A stretch of 64,000 nucleotides of DNA from Halanaerobium saccharolyticum (GCF_003259895.1 NZ_QLME01000012.1:1-64000); one strand, 5' to 3'. Positions 26,830-34,959 are shown, counted from the first letter of the stretch. The notes: generated by a model not told the origin, from the sequence alone. Numbers and translations are program-made.

Positions 26830-28674
26830 ATGTCAGAATCATTTTTTGAAATCATAAATCTTAATACTCCTAAGCAAAAAAATTCTAAACTAAATAATTT
26901 TAACTTAGAATTAAAAAGAGGAGAAGTGCATGCAGTTATTGGACTTGAAGGTTCTGGCAAAAAAAATTTAACAAAAGCATTAGCAGGATTAATAGATGTA
27001 AAAGGGACTCTTTATTTAAACAGCAAAATGTTAGAAAACAAAATATCTTTTTTAAGAGATAATGGAATTGATTTTCTTTTTAATAGTTCTTCATTAGTTG
27101 AACAATTAACTATAGAAGATAATATTTGTTTAAATAATTATCCTAAATTAAAAATTTTACCATTTATTAATAAAATAAAAGCTAGAAGGAAAGCTGAAAA
27201 AATTATAAGTTTTATGGATTTAGATTTAAAACTCAAAAAAACTGTTTCAAATCTTTCTAAAGATGAAAAAAAACAGCTTTCTCTAGCAAAAATTCTTTAT
27301 AATAAACCTAAAGTAGTTATAATGCACGAACCTACAGATGGTTTAAGTGTTGAGTCGATCAAAAAATTCTATGATAAAATTTATGAATATAAATCTACCG
27401 GAGGCTCCATTATATATATAACTAAACAATGGAAAGATGCTTTGAAAATTGCAGATAGAATATCAGTAATCTATATGGGTTCAATAATAGGAACTATTTC
27501 TAAATCAGAGGCTAATTTAAATCAGAATAAAATTTTGAATTTGATGCTAGGAAATTATGATAATGAAAAAGATAATTCATTTTTAGAAGATGAGACTCAG
27601 AAAATATTAAATACTGTTTTTAAAGCTACAGAATTTTTAACTTCAAATTATGAGTTGAAAGATGTGCTTAAACTACTTGCTGAATACAGTAGTGATTTTA
27701 CAAAAGCAGATAACTGTATAATTAAGTTAATAGATGAGAATACTAAAACTTTTATTGATACTTTTAAATATGAAAAAGAAAGCGGTTTGGAAAGTGAAAT
27801 AAAAAAAGAAAAATTATTTGCAATTACCAAAGATGAAAAAATATTTTTTTCAACTATTGATGATTCTGAGTTTAATGATATTTTTGTTAAAAAAAGTAGA
27901 GATGTCAAGTCAGTGATTATTATTCCCGTATTGATTAGATCTCAGGTTAGTGGAGTAATTCAGCTGTCATTTAGTTATAAGAAATCATATAATTATTCCA
28001 AAAAAGAAAGTATCTATCTTAATACTTTAGCTAAGCAGGCAGCTATTGCCATTGAGGACACAAGATTAATGGGGAGATCAACACTTCTTCAGGAGAGTCA
28101 TCACAGAATTAAAAACAACCTGCAGTATATTATAAGCTTAATCAGCTTACAGAAAGATTTTATTAATAAAAACCCTAAAAATACAGATGAAATTTTAACT
28201 AATATTATCTGTAGAATTAAAAGTATAGCTGCAGTTCATGATTTATTATCAAAAGATAGTTTAGGCAGGAGTATCATTAATCTGCATGATATATTTGATG
28301 TAATTATTAAATTCTTAAACAGCAGCAAGATAGAGTTTAAAGTTAAAATTGATGATATTTTTATTTCATATGCAAAAGCCTCGGCAATTGCTTTAGTTTT
28401 TAATGAAATATTAAGTAACTGTATTGAACATGCTTTTCAAAATAAAGACACTGGAATTATAGAAATTTCATCCTATAAAAAGAATAATGAAATAAAATTA
28501 ATTGTTAAAGATAATGGTAAGGGAATAGAAAAAGACTTTAAGATAGAAGAACAGGACAGCCTTGGCCTTTCAATAGTATATTCGATTATAAAACAGCAGT
28601 TTAAAGGGGAGATAAGTTTAAAAAGAAATATAAAAGGACCTGGTACTATTGTAGAAATTACTATACCTGAATAA
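26830..28674 (+). CDS. histidine kinase with a degenerate sugar-ABC-ATPase domain, GAF and HisKA_2 modules
   Basis: An unusual fusion. Residues 1-235 are a copy of the first AraG/RbsA ATPase domain with its working parts altered. Walker A reads GLEGSGKK (38-45) with Lys for Ser/Thr. The signature is LSKDE (142-146) for LSGGQ. Walker B reads IMHEPT, with His166 for Asp and Glu167 kept. The H-loop His is Lys199. A GAF domain follows (about 262-412), then a HisKA_2 dimerisation box ESHHRIKNNLQ with His424/His425 as phospho-acceptors, and an ATPase lobe with NEILSNCIEHA and DNGKGI. No membrane helix is present. It sits 37 bases after galK and 19 before its ANTAR partner, upstream of araFGH. I infer that the dead ATPase domain docks on the importer or senses nucleotide. 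Confidence 0.9.
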   Translation: MSESFFEIINLNTPKQKNSKLNNFNLELKRGEVHAVIGLEGSGKKNLTKALAGLIDVKGTLYLNSKMLENKISFLRDNGIDFLFNSSSLVEQLTIEDNICLNNYPKLKILPFINKIKARRKAEKIISFMDLDLKLKKTVSNLSKDEKKQLSLAKILYNKPKVVIMHEPTDGLSVESIKKFYDKIYEYKSTGGSIIYITKQWKDALKIADRISVIYMGSIIGTISKSEANLNQNKILNLMLGNYDNEKDNSFLEDETQKILNTVFKATEFLTSNYELKDVLKLLAEYSSDFTKADNCIIKLIDENTKTFIDTFKYEKESGLESEIKKEKLFAITKDEKIFFSTIDDSEFNDIFVKKSRDVKSVIIIPVLIRSQVSGVIQLSFSYKKSYNYSKKESIYLNTLAKQAAIAIEDTRLMGRSTLLQESHHRIKNNLQYIISLISLQKDFINKNPKNTDEILTNIICRIKSIAAVHDLLSKDSLGRSIINLHDIFDVIIKFLNSSKIEFKVKIDDIFISYAKASAIALVFNEILSNCIEHAFQNKDTGIIEISSYKKNNEIKLIVKDNGKGIEKDFKIEEQDSLGLSIVYSIIKQQFKGEISLKRNIKGPGTIVEITIPE

Positions 28675-28693
28675 GAGAGGTGAATTAATTTTA

Positions 28694-29278
28694 ATGAAGA
28701 AATCATTAAATATTATATTAGCAGAAGATGAATCAATTATTTTAATGGGTATTAAATCAAATATTGAAAGTCTTGGCCATCAGGTCATAGCTCAGGCCTA
28801 TGATGGTGTAGAAGCTGTTAAACTAGCTTTAGAAAAAGAAGTAGATTTAATAATTATAGATATTAATATGCCTAAGATGGATGGTATAGCGGCAATTGAA
28901 AAAATAAATAAAGAAAAGTTTGTGCCAGCAATAATAGTAACCGGCTATAATGATGAAAAATTAATTAATAGAGCTTCTAGAGCTGGGGCATTTGCTTATT
29001 TAATCAAACCAGTTGACGTTAATGATATTAAACCAGCAATCAATATTGCCTGGGCCAGATTTGAAGAGTTCCAAAAAGTCTTATCAGAATTAGACAGCAG
29101 CCAAAAAGCCTTAGAAGCCCGCAAAATTATCGAAAAGGCAAAAGGAATAGTTATGGATCGGAAAAGTATCAAAGAAAGTAAAGCAATGAAATTTTTACAA
29201 AAAAAGAGCAATGATACTAATAAAAAAATGATAGTAATAGCTAAAGAGATAATTGAAGCTGATCAAAAGTTTAAATAA
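28694..29278 (+). CDS. response regulator with RNA-binding ANTAR output domain
   Basis: Partner of the preceding kinase. The receiver domain (1-120) has acidic residues AEDE at 10-13, phospho-acceptor Asp56 in IIIDINM, and the lysine of LIKPVD. After a helical linker, residues about 135-190 form an ANTAR domain: EARKIIEKAKGIVMD, then AMKFLQKKSNDTNKKMIVIAKEII. ANTAR proteins bind paired RNA hairpins and prevent intrinsic termination downstream. A terminator-containing leader lies directly after this gene, before the sugar importer, and is the evident candidate target. It starts at ATG 28694; GAGAGG upstream is rather distant (about 13 bases). Confidence 0.93.
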   Translation: MKKSLNIILAEDESIILMGIKSNIESLGHQVIAQAYDGVEAVKLALEKEVDLIIIDINMPKMDGIAAIEKINKEKFVPAIIVTGYNDEKLINRASRAGAFAYLIKPVDVNDIKPAINIAWARFEEFQKVLSELDSSQKALEARKIIEKAKGIVMDRKSIKESKAMKFLQKKSNDTNKKMIVIAKEIIEADQKFK

Positions 29279-29340
29279 TATTGAAATTTTTGTTTAATAT
29301 TCCAGCACAAAAAAACAATATTATGAAAATAGCAAAATAT

Positions 29341-29369
29341 TTGACTTTTGCAAAAGTTGATGATATACT
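29341..29369 (+). promoter_or_regulatory. sigma-A promoter of the araFGH-like operon
   Basis: TTGACT (29341-29346), exactly 17 bases, then TATACT (29364-29369). The spacer contains the perfect 14-bp palindrome ACTTTTGCAAAAGT (29344-29357), a possible operator for a DNA-binding regulator. Transcription would start near 29376. Confidence 0.8.
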
Positions 29370-29385
29370 TAAAAAAATTAAAATA

Positions 29386-29430
29386 TTATTCTGCTGATGG
29401 TTGGCAGAATAAATTGTGGTCATGAAGGCC
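29386..29430 (+). promoter_or_regulatory. candidate ANTAR-binding hairpins P1 and P2 in the leader
   Basis: P1: a stem of about 10 bp with TTCTGC/GCAGAA at its core (29386-29412) closes on a loop containing ATGGTT, with A at position 1 and G at position 4 as ANTAR targets require, plus one extra G. P2: GGTC/GGCC (29418-29430) around ATGAA, whose 3' arm shares C29429-C29430 with the terminator. P2 has a five-base loop without the canonical G, so the match is imperfect. Confidence 0.5.
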
Positions 29431-29475
29431 CCCTTTAAACAGTTATGCTGTTTAGAGGGGGTTTTATGTCTTTTT
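29429..29475 (+). terminator. leader terminator (attenuator) before the araF-like gene
   Basis: A 14-bp stem, CCCCCTTTAAACAG (29429-29442) with CTGTTTAGAGGGGG (29448-29461), a five-base loop and a T-rich tail broken by ATG-like bases. It lies about 55 bases after the promoter and before the first gene, so it attenuates the operon. Its 5' arm overlaps hairpin P2. Confidence 0.88.
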
Positions 29476-29555
29476 CAAGCAAAATTTCAAGAAGGAGGTG
29501 AAATTAGAACTGTAATTCCATTTCAATTTCCAAAAAATTTAAGGAGGAGAGAAAT

Positions 29556-30521
29556 TTGAAAAAAACAATTATTTTAATGTTAACTCTGTTTATGGTTTTG
29601 AGTATGGTTGCTGTTACAGCAGCTCAGGATGTAAAAATTGGATTTTTGGTAAAACAGCCAGAAGAATCTTGGTTCCAAGACGAATGGAACTTTGCTGAAC
29701 AAGCTGCAGATGACTATGGTTTTGAACTAGTTAGAATTGGTGGTACAGATGGGGAGAAAGTTTTATCCGCCATTGATAATTTAGCTTCTCAGGGTGCTCA
29801 GGGATTTATTATTTGTACACCTGATGTTAAATTAGGTCCAGCAATCAAAGCCAAAGCAGATATGAATGGTTTAAAAGTTATGTCTGTTGATGATAGATTT
29901 GTTGGTTCAGATGGTGAAGTAATGGAAGAAGTTCCACATATGGGAATTTCAGCTTATAATATAGGACAATTAGTAGGAGAAACTTTAGTCGAGCAAATAG
30001 ATCAAAGAGGCTGGAATCATGAAGAGGTTGGTTATTTAGTAATGACTTTTGATCAGCTTCCAACAATAACTGAAAGAACACAGGGTGCAACAGATGTTTT
30101 ATTAGAAAATGGATTTCCTGAAGATCAGGTTTTTGAAAGTCCAATGCAGACTTTAGATACTGAAGGATCATTTAATGCAGCTAACTTTGCTTTAACAAAA
30201 CATCCAGAATTCGAAAAATGGATAGTTGCTGGAGGTAATGATTCTTCTGTAATTGGAGCAGTTAGAGCACTTGAAGGTCAGGGCTTTGGTGCAGACAATG
30301 TTATTGGTATTGGAATTAATGGTTCTAGTTTTGTGATTAACGAATTTCAGAAAGAAGAAGACACTGGATTTTATGCTTCAGTTAAACTTAGTGCAAAAAG
30401 ACATGGCTATGAAACTGCAGAGTTAATGTATAACTGGATAAAAAATGGAGAAGAACCTCCAAAAGTTACCTGGACAGCAGGTCAAATTATGACAAGAGAA
30501 AATTATAAAGAGCTAGAATAA
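29556..30521 (+). CDS. araF: sugar ABC transporter substrate-binding protein, AraF-like
   Basis: Exported receptor with a signal peptide cleaved near VTAA-Q (residues 19-23). It is close to E. coli AraF throughout: FLVKQPEESWFQ keeps the Lys, Glu and Trp of the sugar site, VDDRF keeps the two Asp, TERTQG keeps the Arg, and GGNDS and GIGINGS keep the two Asn. The hinge proline of E. coli AraF (Pro254) appears replaced in SVKLSAK, and the Met before NDS is Gly. With galE, galK, melA and GH42 around, D-galactose is as likely a ligand as L-arabinose. It starts with TTG 29556 behind AAGGAGGAG. It is first in the araFGH-like operon, behind the attenuator. Confidence 0.9.
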   Translation: MKKTIILMLTLFMVLSMVAVTAAQDVKIGFLVKQPEESWFQDEWNFAEQAADDYGFELVRIGGTDGEKVLSAIDNLASQGAQGFIICTPDVKLGPAIKAKADMNGLKVMSVDDRFVGSDGEVMEEVPHMGISAYNIGQLVGETLVEQIDQRGWNHEEVGYLVMTFDQLPTITERTQGATDVLLENGFPEDQVFESPMQTLDTEGSFNAANFALTKHPEFEKWIVAGGNDSSVIGAVRALEGQGFGADNVIGIGINGSSFVINEFQKEEDTGFYASVKLSAKRHGYETAELMYNWIKNGEEPPKVTWTAGQIMTRENYKELE

Positions 30522-30531
30522 ATTGATTTAC

Positions 30532-30557
30532 AATAGAGGGGATTTTTCCCCTCTATT
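30532..30557 (+). terminator. intercistronic hairpin after the araF-like gene
   Basis: AATAGAGGGGA pairs perfectly with TCCCCTCTATT around TTTT. Only a weak T run follows, and the ATPase gene continues on the same strand, so it probably stabilises araF mRNA or lowers readthrough. Confidence 0.7.
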
Positions 30558-30588
30558 ACTCTAGATTATTTAGAGAGGAGATAAATCT

Positions 30589-32079
30589 ATGAGTTATTAT
30601 TTAGAATTCAAAAATATTACTAAAACCTTTCCCGGGGTAAAAGCACTTGATCAAATTTCTTTTGGAGTTAAAAGTGGTAGTATTCATGGCCTGGTTGGAG
30701 AAAATGGAGCTGGTAAATCAACCCTTCTACATACACTAAGTGGGGCTTTAGTTCCTAACCAGGGAGAAATATTGATTGATAATCAAAATATGAATTTTTC
30801 TAATACAAAAGATGCCTTAGATGCTGGGGTTGCAGTCATTTATCAGGAATTAAATTTGGTGCCTGATATGACAGTTGCAGAAAATTTAATGATCGGCAAT
30901 TATCCAAATAAGAAAGGTTTTGTCGACCACAAAGAATTAAGAAAAAAAGCTGAGGCCCAGATTAAAATGCTGATGGAAGATTTTGATCCTAAAGTTAAGG
31001 TAAAAAAACTATCTATCGCTCAAAAACAGATGATAGAGATAGGTAAAGCTTTAATGCAGGATGCAAAAATTATTGCTTTTGATGAACCAACAAGTTCTCT
31101 ATCTGATAGAGAAATAAAACATCTATTTGAAATAATAGAAAAGCTTAGAAATGACGGAAAAGCAATAATATATGTATCACATAGAATGGAAGAAATATTT
31201 GAAATTTGTGATACTTGTACTGTTTTTAGAGACGGAAAACATATAGAGACATTTAGAAAAATGGAAGAGGTTAATCACGATTTAATTGTTAAGAAAATGG
31301 TTGGAAGAGAATTAAATGATATTTATGGCTATGAAGAAAGAGATAAAGGGAAAGAAATATTTAGAGTTGAAAATATTAGGGGTAAAGGAGTTAAAAGAAA
31401 TATTAATTTAACTGTCCAGGAGGGAGAAGTTGTTGGTATCTTTGGCTTAGTAGGAGCAGGTAGAACTGAACTCTTTAAACTGATCTATGGTTTAGAAAAT
31501 ATAGAAGCCGGAAAGATAGAAGTTAGGGGTCAGGAAGTTTCCTTAAACAGTCCCAAAGAATCTATAAGAAATAAAATTTGCTTACTACCTGAAGATCGAA
31601 AAGATGAGGGGATAATTGGAATTAGATCAGTTAGTGAAAATATAAATGTTAGCAGCCGCAGACATCATTTAAAATATAATTTCCTTTTAGACAAAAAAGC
31701 TGAGAAAGAAACAGCAGATAAGTTCATCAATGATTTAGACATAAAAACCCCCTCTAGAGAACAGCTGACAGAAAATCTGTCTGGTGGTAATCAGCAAAAG
31801 GTAATTTTATCTAGATGGTTAAGTGAAGATATTGATGTATTTTTAATGGATGAGCCGACTCGGGGAATTGATGTTGGGGCAAAATATGAAATTTATAAAA
31901 TAATGTATAATTTAGCTTCAAAAGGTAAGGGGATTATATTTATTTCCAGTGATTTACCAGAGGTAATGGGAGTTTCCGATAGACTGGTTGTTATGAGATC
32001 TGGAGAAATAATTGGAATATTAGATCGAGAAGAATTTACAGAAGAAAAAATATTATCAATGGCATTACCAGTTTCTTAA
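30589..32079 (+). CDS. araG: sugar ABC transporter ATPase, AraG/RbsA family
   Basis: Energises the importer with two fused ATPase domains. The first is intact: Walker A GENGAGKS (37-44), signature LSIAQKQ, Walker B IIAFDEPTSSLS and H-loop YVSHRMEE. The second has the usual degenerate Walker A (GLVGAGRTE) but intact LSGGNQQK and LMDEPTRGIDVGAK. The length (496) matches AraG. Its first domain is the normal counterpart of the altered domain in the kinase at 26830. ATG 30589 follows GAGAGGAG. Confidence 0.95.
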   Translation: MSYYLEFKNITKTFPGVKALDQISFGVKSGSIHGLVGENGAGKSTLLHTLSGALVPNQGEILIDNQNMNFSNTKDALDAGVAVIYQELNLVPDMTVAENLMIGNYPNKKGFVDHKELRKKAEAQIKMLMEDFDPKVKVKKLSIAQKQMIEIGKALMQDAKIIAFDEPTSSLSDREIKHLFEIIEKLRNDGKAIIYVSHRMEEIFEICDTCTVFRDGKHIETFRKMEEVNHDLIVKKMVGRELNDIYGYEERDKGKEIFRVENIRGKGVKRNINLTVQEGEVVGIFGLVGAGRTELFKLIYGLENIEAGKIEVRGQEVSLNSPKESIRNKICLLPEDRKDEGIIGIRSVSENINVSSRRHHLKYNFLLDKKAEKETADKFINDLDIKTPSREQLTENLSGGNQQKVILSRWLSEDIDVFLMDEPTRGIDVGAKYEIYKIMYNLASKGKGIIFISSDLPEVMGVSDRLVVMRSGEIIGILDREEFTEEKILSMALPVS

Positions 32080-32103
32080 TTATGGATAGGAGGATATTAT
32101 ATC

Positions 32104-33054
32104 ATGACAGATACTACAAAAAGTAAAATAAAATATTTATATACTAATTACAGCATAATTTTGATATTTTTAATTATGTTTGTTTTACTCTCAATTTTTG
32201 TTCCATATTTTTTCACCTGGCGTAATATGGTTGGGCTTGCTCTTTCAGTTGTAACAATTGGTTTAATTGCTAATACAATGATGTTTGCCTTAGCAAGTGG
32301 AGATTTTGATCTATCTGTAAGTTCAACAGTAGCTTTTTCAGGTATTACTGCAGCAGTGATAATCAATAATACCGGAAGTGTAGGGCTTGGGATTTTAGTT
32401 GGAGTTTTAGCTGGTGGTTTAGTTGGTCTGATTAATGGATTTTCAATTGCTAAATTAGGATTAAATGCTTTAATTACAACACTGGCAACTCAGATGATTT
32501 TTAGAGGAATGGCTTTTATATTTTCTAATGGTAGAGCAGTCGGTATTTCTCAGGCTGGATTTTTCACTCTTGGAAACAGTATGGTTTTTGGTATCCCGAC
32601 ACCAATTGTAATCATGGTAATCTTTTTTGCTTTGTTCGGTATTTTATTAAATAATACAGTTTTTGGGAAAAACACTTTAGCTATCGGTGGAAATACCAAA
32701 GCTGCTGAACTTGCTGGTATAAATGTTGATCTAACAAAAATTATTATCTTTACTGCTCAGGGATTTATGGCAGGTTTTGCCGGTGTAATATTAGCTTCAA
32801 GAATGACAAGTGGTCAGCCAAATGCAGCTCAAGGACTGGAGCTTGATGTAATTTCTGCCTGTGTTCTTGGTGGTGTTTCTTTAAATGGTGGTATAGCAAC
32901 AATGAGTGGAGTAGTTGTTGGTGTTTTAATTATGGGAATGATTTCTAATGCATTGAATTTACTTAATGTAGCAACCTTTTATCAGTATGTTGTTAGAGGG
33001 TCAGTTTTATTAATTGCGATTTACTTAGATATCCTTAAACAGCGCAGTAAGTAG
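32104..33054 (+). CDS. araH: sugar ABC transporter permease, AraH/RbsC family
   Basis: Membrane channel of the importer. It is 316 residues with about eight to ten hydrophobic helices. Family features include the N-terminal helix ending in FFTWRNMVGLA, MFALASGDFDLSVSSTVAFSG, GLNALITTLATQMIFRG, and the ATPase-coupling segment GGNTKAAELAGINV. It follows araG by 24 bases with AGGAGG before ATG 32104. The homodimer would pair with the AraG-like protein and, possibly, with the ABC-like domain of the kinase. Confidence 0.94.
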   Translation: MTDTTKSKIKYLYTNYSIILIFLIMFVLLSIFVPYFFTWRNMVGLALSVVTIGLIANTMMFALASGDFDLSVSSTVAFSGITAAVIINNTGSVGLGILVGVLAGGLVGLINGFSIAKLGLNALITTLATQMIFRGMAFIFSNGRAVGISQAGFFTLGNSMVFGIPTPIVIMVIFFALFGILLNNTVFGKNTLAIGGNTKAAELAGINVDLTKIIIFTAQGFMAGFAGVILASRMTSGQPNAAQGLELDVISACVLGGVSLNGGIATMSGVVVGVLIMGMISNALNLLNVATFYQYVVRGSVLLIAIYLDILKQRSK

Positions 33055-33075
33055 TCTATTTAAAGGAGTTATCAG

Positions 33076-34029
33076 ATGGAATTTAAAGAATTTAAATTTA
33101 AAAATACAGCTGCAGTTAAAGTTGAAAATGAATATTTTTCAATTATAATTCTTCCAAAAATAGGATCAAAAATAGCTTCTATTTTTAGTAAGAAAAAAGA
33201 CTTTGAATTTCTTTTCCAAAATAAAGCAGATAAATACCAAAAAGCAGAATTTGGAGCTGACTTTGCAGCTTATGATTGTTCCGGTTTTGATGACTGTTTC
33301 CCCAATATAGATGCTTCCAGGCTAAATTATAATGACAGAGAAATTATATATCCTGATCATGGAGAAATTTGGTCTGCTAAATTTGATTATAAAATAGCTG
33401 CAGGAAAAGTGGTTTTAAATTATTACAGTAGTTATTTAGATTATAATTATCAAAAAGAGATCTATTTAGAAAATAATAAATTAAAAATAGATTATAAAAT
33501 TAAAAATGAATCTCAAAAAGAGCTGCCAGCAATCTGGGCAATGCACTGTTTAATAAAATATAGTCAGAATATGGAACTTCAATTTCCAGAAGGAGTAGAA
33601 AAAATTGAAAATGTAATGGACAGCAAATATTTGGGCGAAAAAGGTGAAGTTCATCAGTTTCCAGTTACAAAAGATAAATCTAATAATTCTTATCGTTTAG
33701 ACAGGGTTAATAATAAAAAAGAAAAAAACTGTGAAAAATATTATGTTTTTGGTGAAATGAATGCTGGCAGCTGTTCAGTGTTTTATCCTGAAAAAAATAT
33801 AGAATTTAAGATTAATTTTGACAGAGAAAAACTACCTTACCTTGGCTTCTGGCTGACAGAGGGAGGATTTAAAGGGGATTATAATTGTGCCTTTGAACCT
33901 GCAGACGGCTATTATGATTCAGTAAATAAAGCTATAAAAAATAATAAAATTAATATAATTAAAGCAGGAGATATTTATGAATTTTCTTTAGAGCTTGAAT
34001 TAATAATTAATTCAAGCTCTAAAATGTAA
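33076..34029 (+). CDS. aldose 1-epimerase-like protein (galactose mutarotase fold)
   Basis: A 317-residue beta-rich cytoplasmic protein. PKIGSKIASIFSKKKDFEFLFQ resembles the opening strands of mutarotase-like proteins, CSGFDDCFPNI and YPDHGEIWSA occupy the substrate-site region, and GFWLTEGGFKGDYNCAFEPADGY matches the C-terminal Glu-containing region of DUF4432/aldose-epimerase relatives. It probably interconverts the anomers of the sugar imported by the AraFGH-like system before phosphorylation. It is last in the operon, 22 bases after the permease, with a hairpin folded from its final codons. True mutarotase activity has not been established for this subgroup. Confidence 0.75.
   Translation: MEFKEFKFKNTAAVKVENEYFSIIILPKIGSKIASIFSKKKDFEFLFQNKADKYQKAEFGADFAAYDCSGFDDCFPNIDASRLNYNDREIIYPDHGEIWSAKFDYKIAAGKVVLNYYSSYLDYNYQKEIYLENNKLKIDYKIKNESQKELPAIWAMHCLIKYSQNMELQFPEGVEKIENVMDSKYLGEKGEVHQFPVTKDKSNNSYRLDRVNNKKEKNCEKYYVFGEMNAGSCSVFYPEKNIEFKINFDREKLPYLGFWLTEGGFKGDYNCAFEPADGYYDSVNKAIKNNKINIIKAGDIYEFSLELELIINSSSKM
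33987..34023. terminator. long palindrome at the end of the epimerase-like gene
   Basis: An 18-bp perfect arm pair (TTTAGAGCTTGAATTAAT against its complement, one-base centre) spans the last coding triplets. It lies between convergent genes and should form a very stable hairpin in RNA from either strand. No clear T tract follows on either side, so its termination strength is uncertain. Confidence 0.6.
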
Positions 34030-34068
34030 ATTACTTTCATCATAAAAATTTATTTTATAGATAACAAA

Positions 34069-34953
34069 TTAACCTTTCTCAACTTTTCTATATTTGCTTG
34101 GAGCTAAACCCATGATTTTTTTAAAAATTCTAGAAAAATAATATTGATCATTATAATTTAATTTTTGCGATATTTCTTTAACTGTTAGCTGCGTGAGATC
34201 AAGCAGCTGACAGGCTTTTTTTATTTTTAAATGGATAAAAAAATCTATTGGTGAATAAGCAGTTTTTTCATTAAAAACATTGGTTAATTGACTTTTAGAT
34301 AAATTATTCAGATCAGCAAGTTCCTGCAGGCTTAAATTTTTTTCAAGGTTCTGCTGCATATAATCAATAGTTTTCTCAACATAAGCACTCTGCTGATCAA
34401 CTCTTATTTTAGCATTATCAGAAAAATAAATAACAGCAAGCAGATGTCCTAAGGTTTGCGATGCATAAATTAAGTTTTTTTGGGTAAAACCTCTATTAAA
34501 AGTCCCAAGTAAAATATTAAATAATTTTAAAATAAGTGGAAACTTATCAAGGTCTGGTGAAGTTATAATAATCTCCTCTGGTTTATCTTCAAAATAGCAG
34601 GCTGCATTTTCACCAGCAAAATGAAGCCAGTAAATATCCCAGCTGTTATCAGCTAAAGACCCATAGTTGTGGGGCAAATTAGCTGGAATAAATAAAATAT
34701 CCCCTTTATTAATATTTTGCTGTCTTTTTTCAGTTTTAATAAAGCCCTTTCCAGCTTTACAGTAAATAAGTATATGAGTTTTGCTGCCCTCCTCTCTTTT
34801 TCGATAATGATATTTTGCATTGGGAAAAAAGCCAATGTCTGTAATATAAAGATTTTTAATCAGTGGATTGGTAGATAAATTCTCGATTATCTTTTTCGGA
34901 ATCACAGTAATTATTTCATTTTTAAAGCCTTCCTGTTTTCTTTTATTCATCAT
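34069..34953 (-). CDS. AraC family transcriptional regulator
   Basis: Cupin-type sensor domain (including HILIYCKAGKGFIKTEKR and LFIPANLPHNYG) followed by an AraC double helix-turn-helix near the C-terminus (LSLQELADLNNLSKSQLTNVF, then ISQKLNYNDQYYFSRIFKK). The frame is open to 35031, but the extra 26 codons are not family-like, have no ribosome binding site and contain a good promoter reading the same way. I therefore start at the ATG at 34951-34953, although no Shine-Dalgarno precedes it either. It is divergent from the DUF5107-TPR gene and convergent with the araFGH-like operon, and could regulate either. Confidence 0.82.
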   Translation of the reverse strand: MMNKRKQEGFKNEIITVIPKKIIENLSTNPLIKNLYITDIGFFPNAKYHYRKREEGSKTHILIYCKAGKGFIKTEKRQQNINKGDILFIPANLPHNYGSLADNSWDIYWLHFAGENAACYFEDKPEEIIITSPDLDKFPLILKLFNILLGTFNRGFTQKNLIYASQTLGHLLAVIYFSDNAKIRVDQQSAYVEKTIDYMQQNLEKNLSLQELADLNNLSKSQLTNVFNEKTAYSPIDFFIHLKIKKACQLLDLTQLTVKEISQKLNYNDQYYFSRIFKKIMGLAPSKYRKVEKG

Positions 34954-34959
34954 AAATAT

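Noticed and set aside
27648-27908. 86-codon minus-strand frame inside the ABC-domain kinase gene
   Set aside because: It is a shadow of the GAF-coding region; composition follows the opposite strand's codons.
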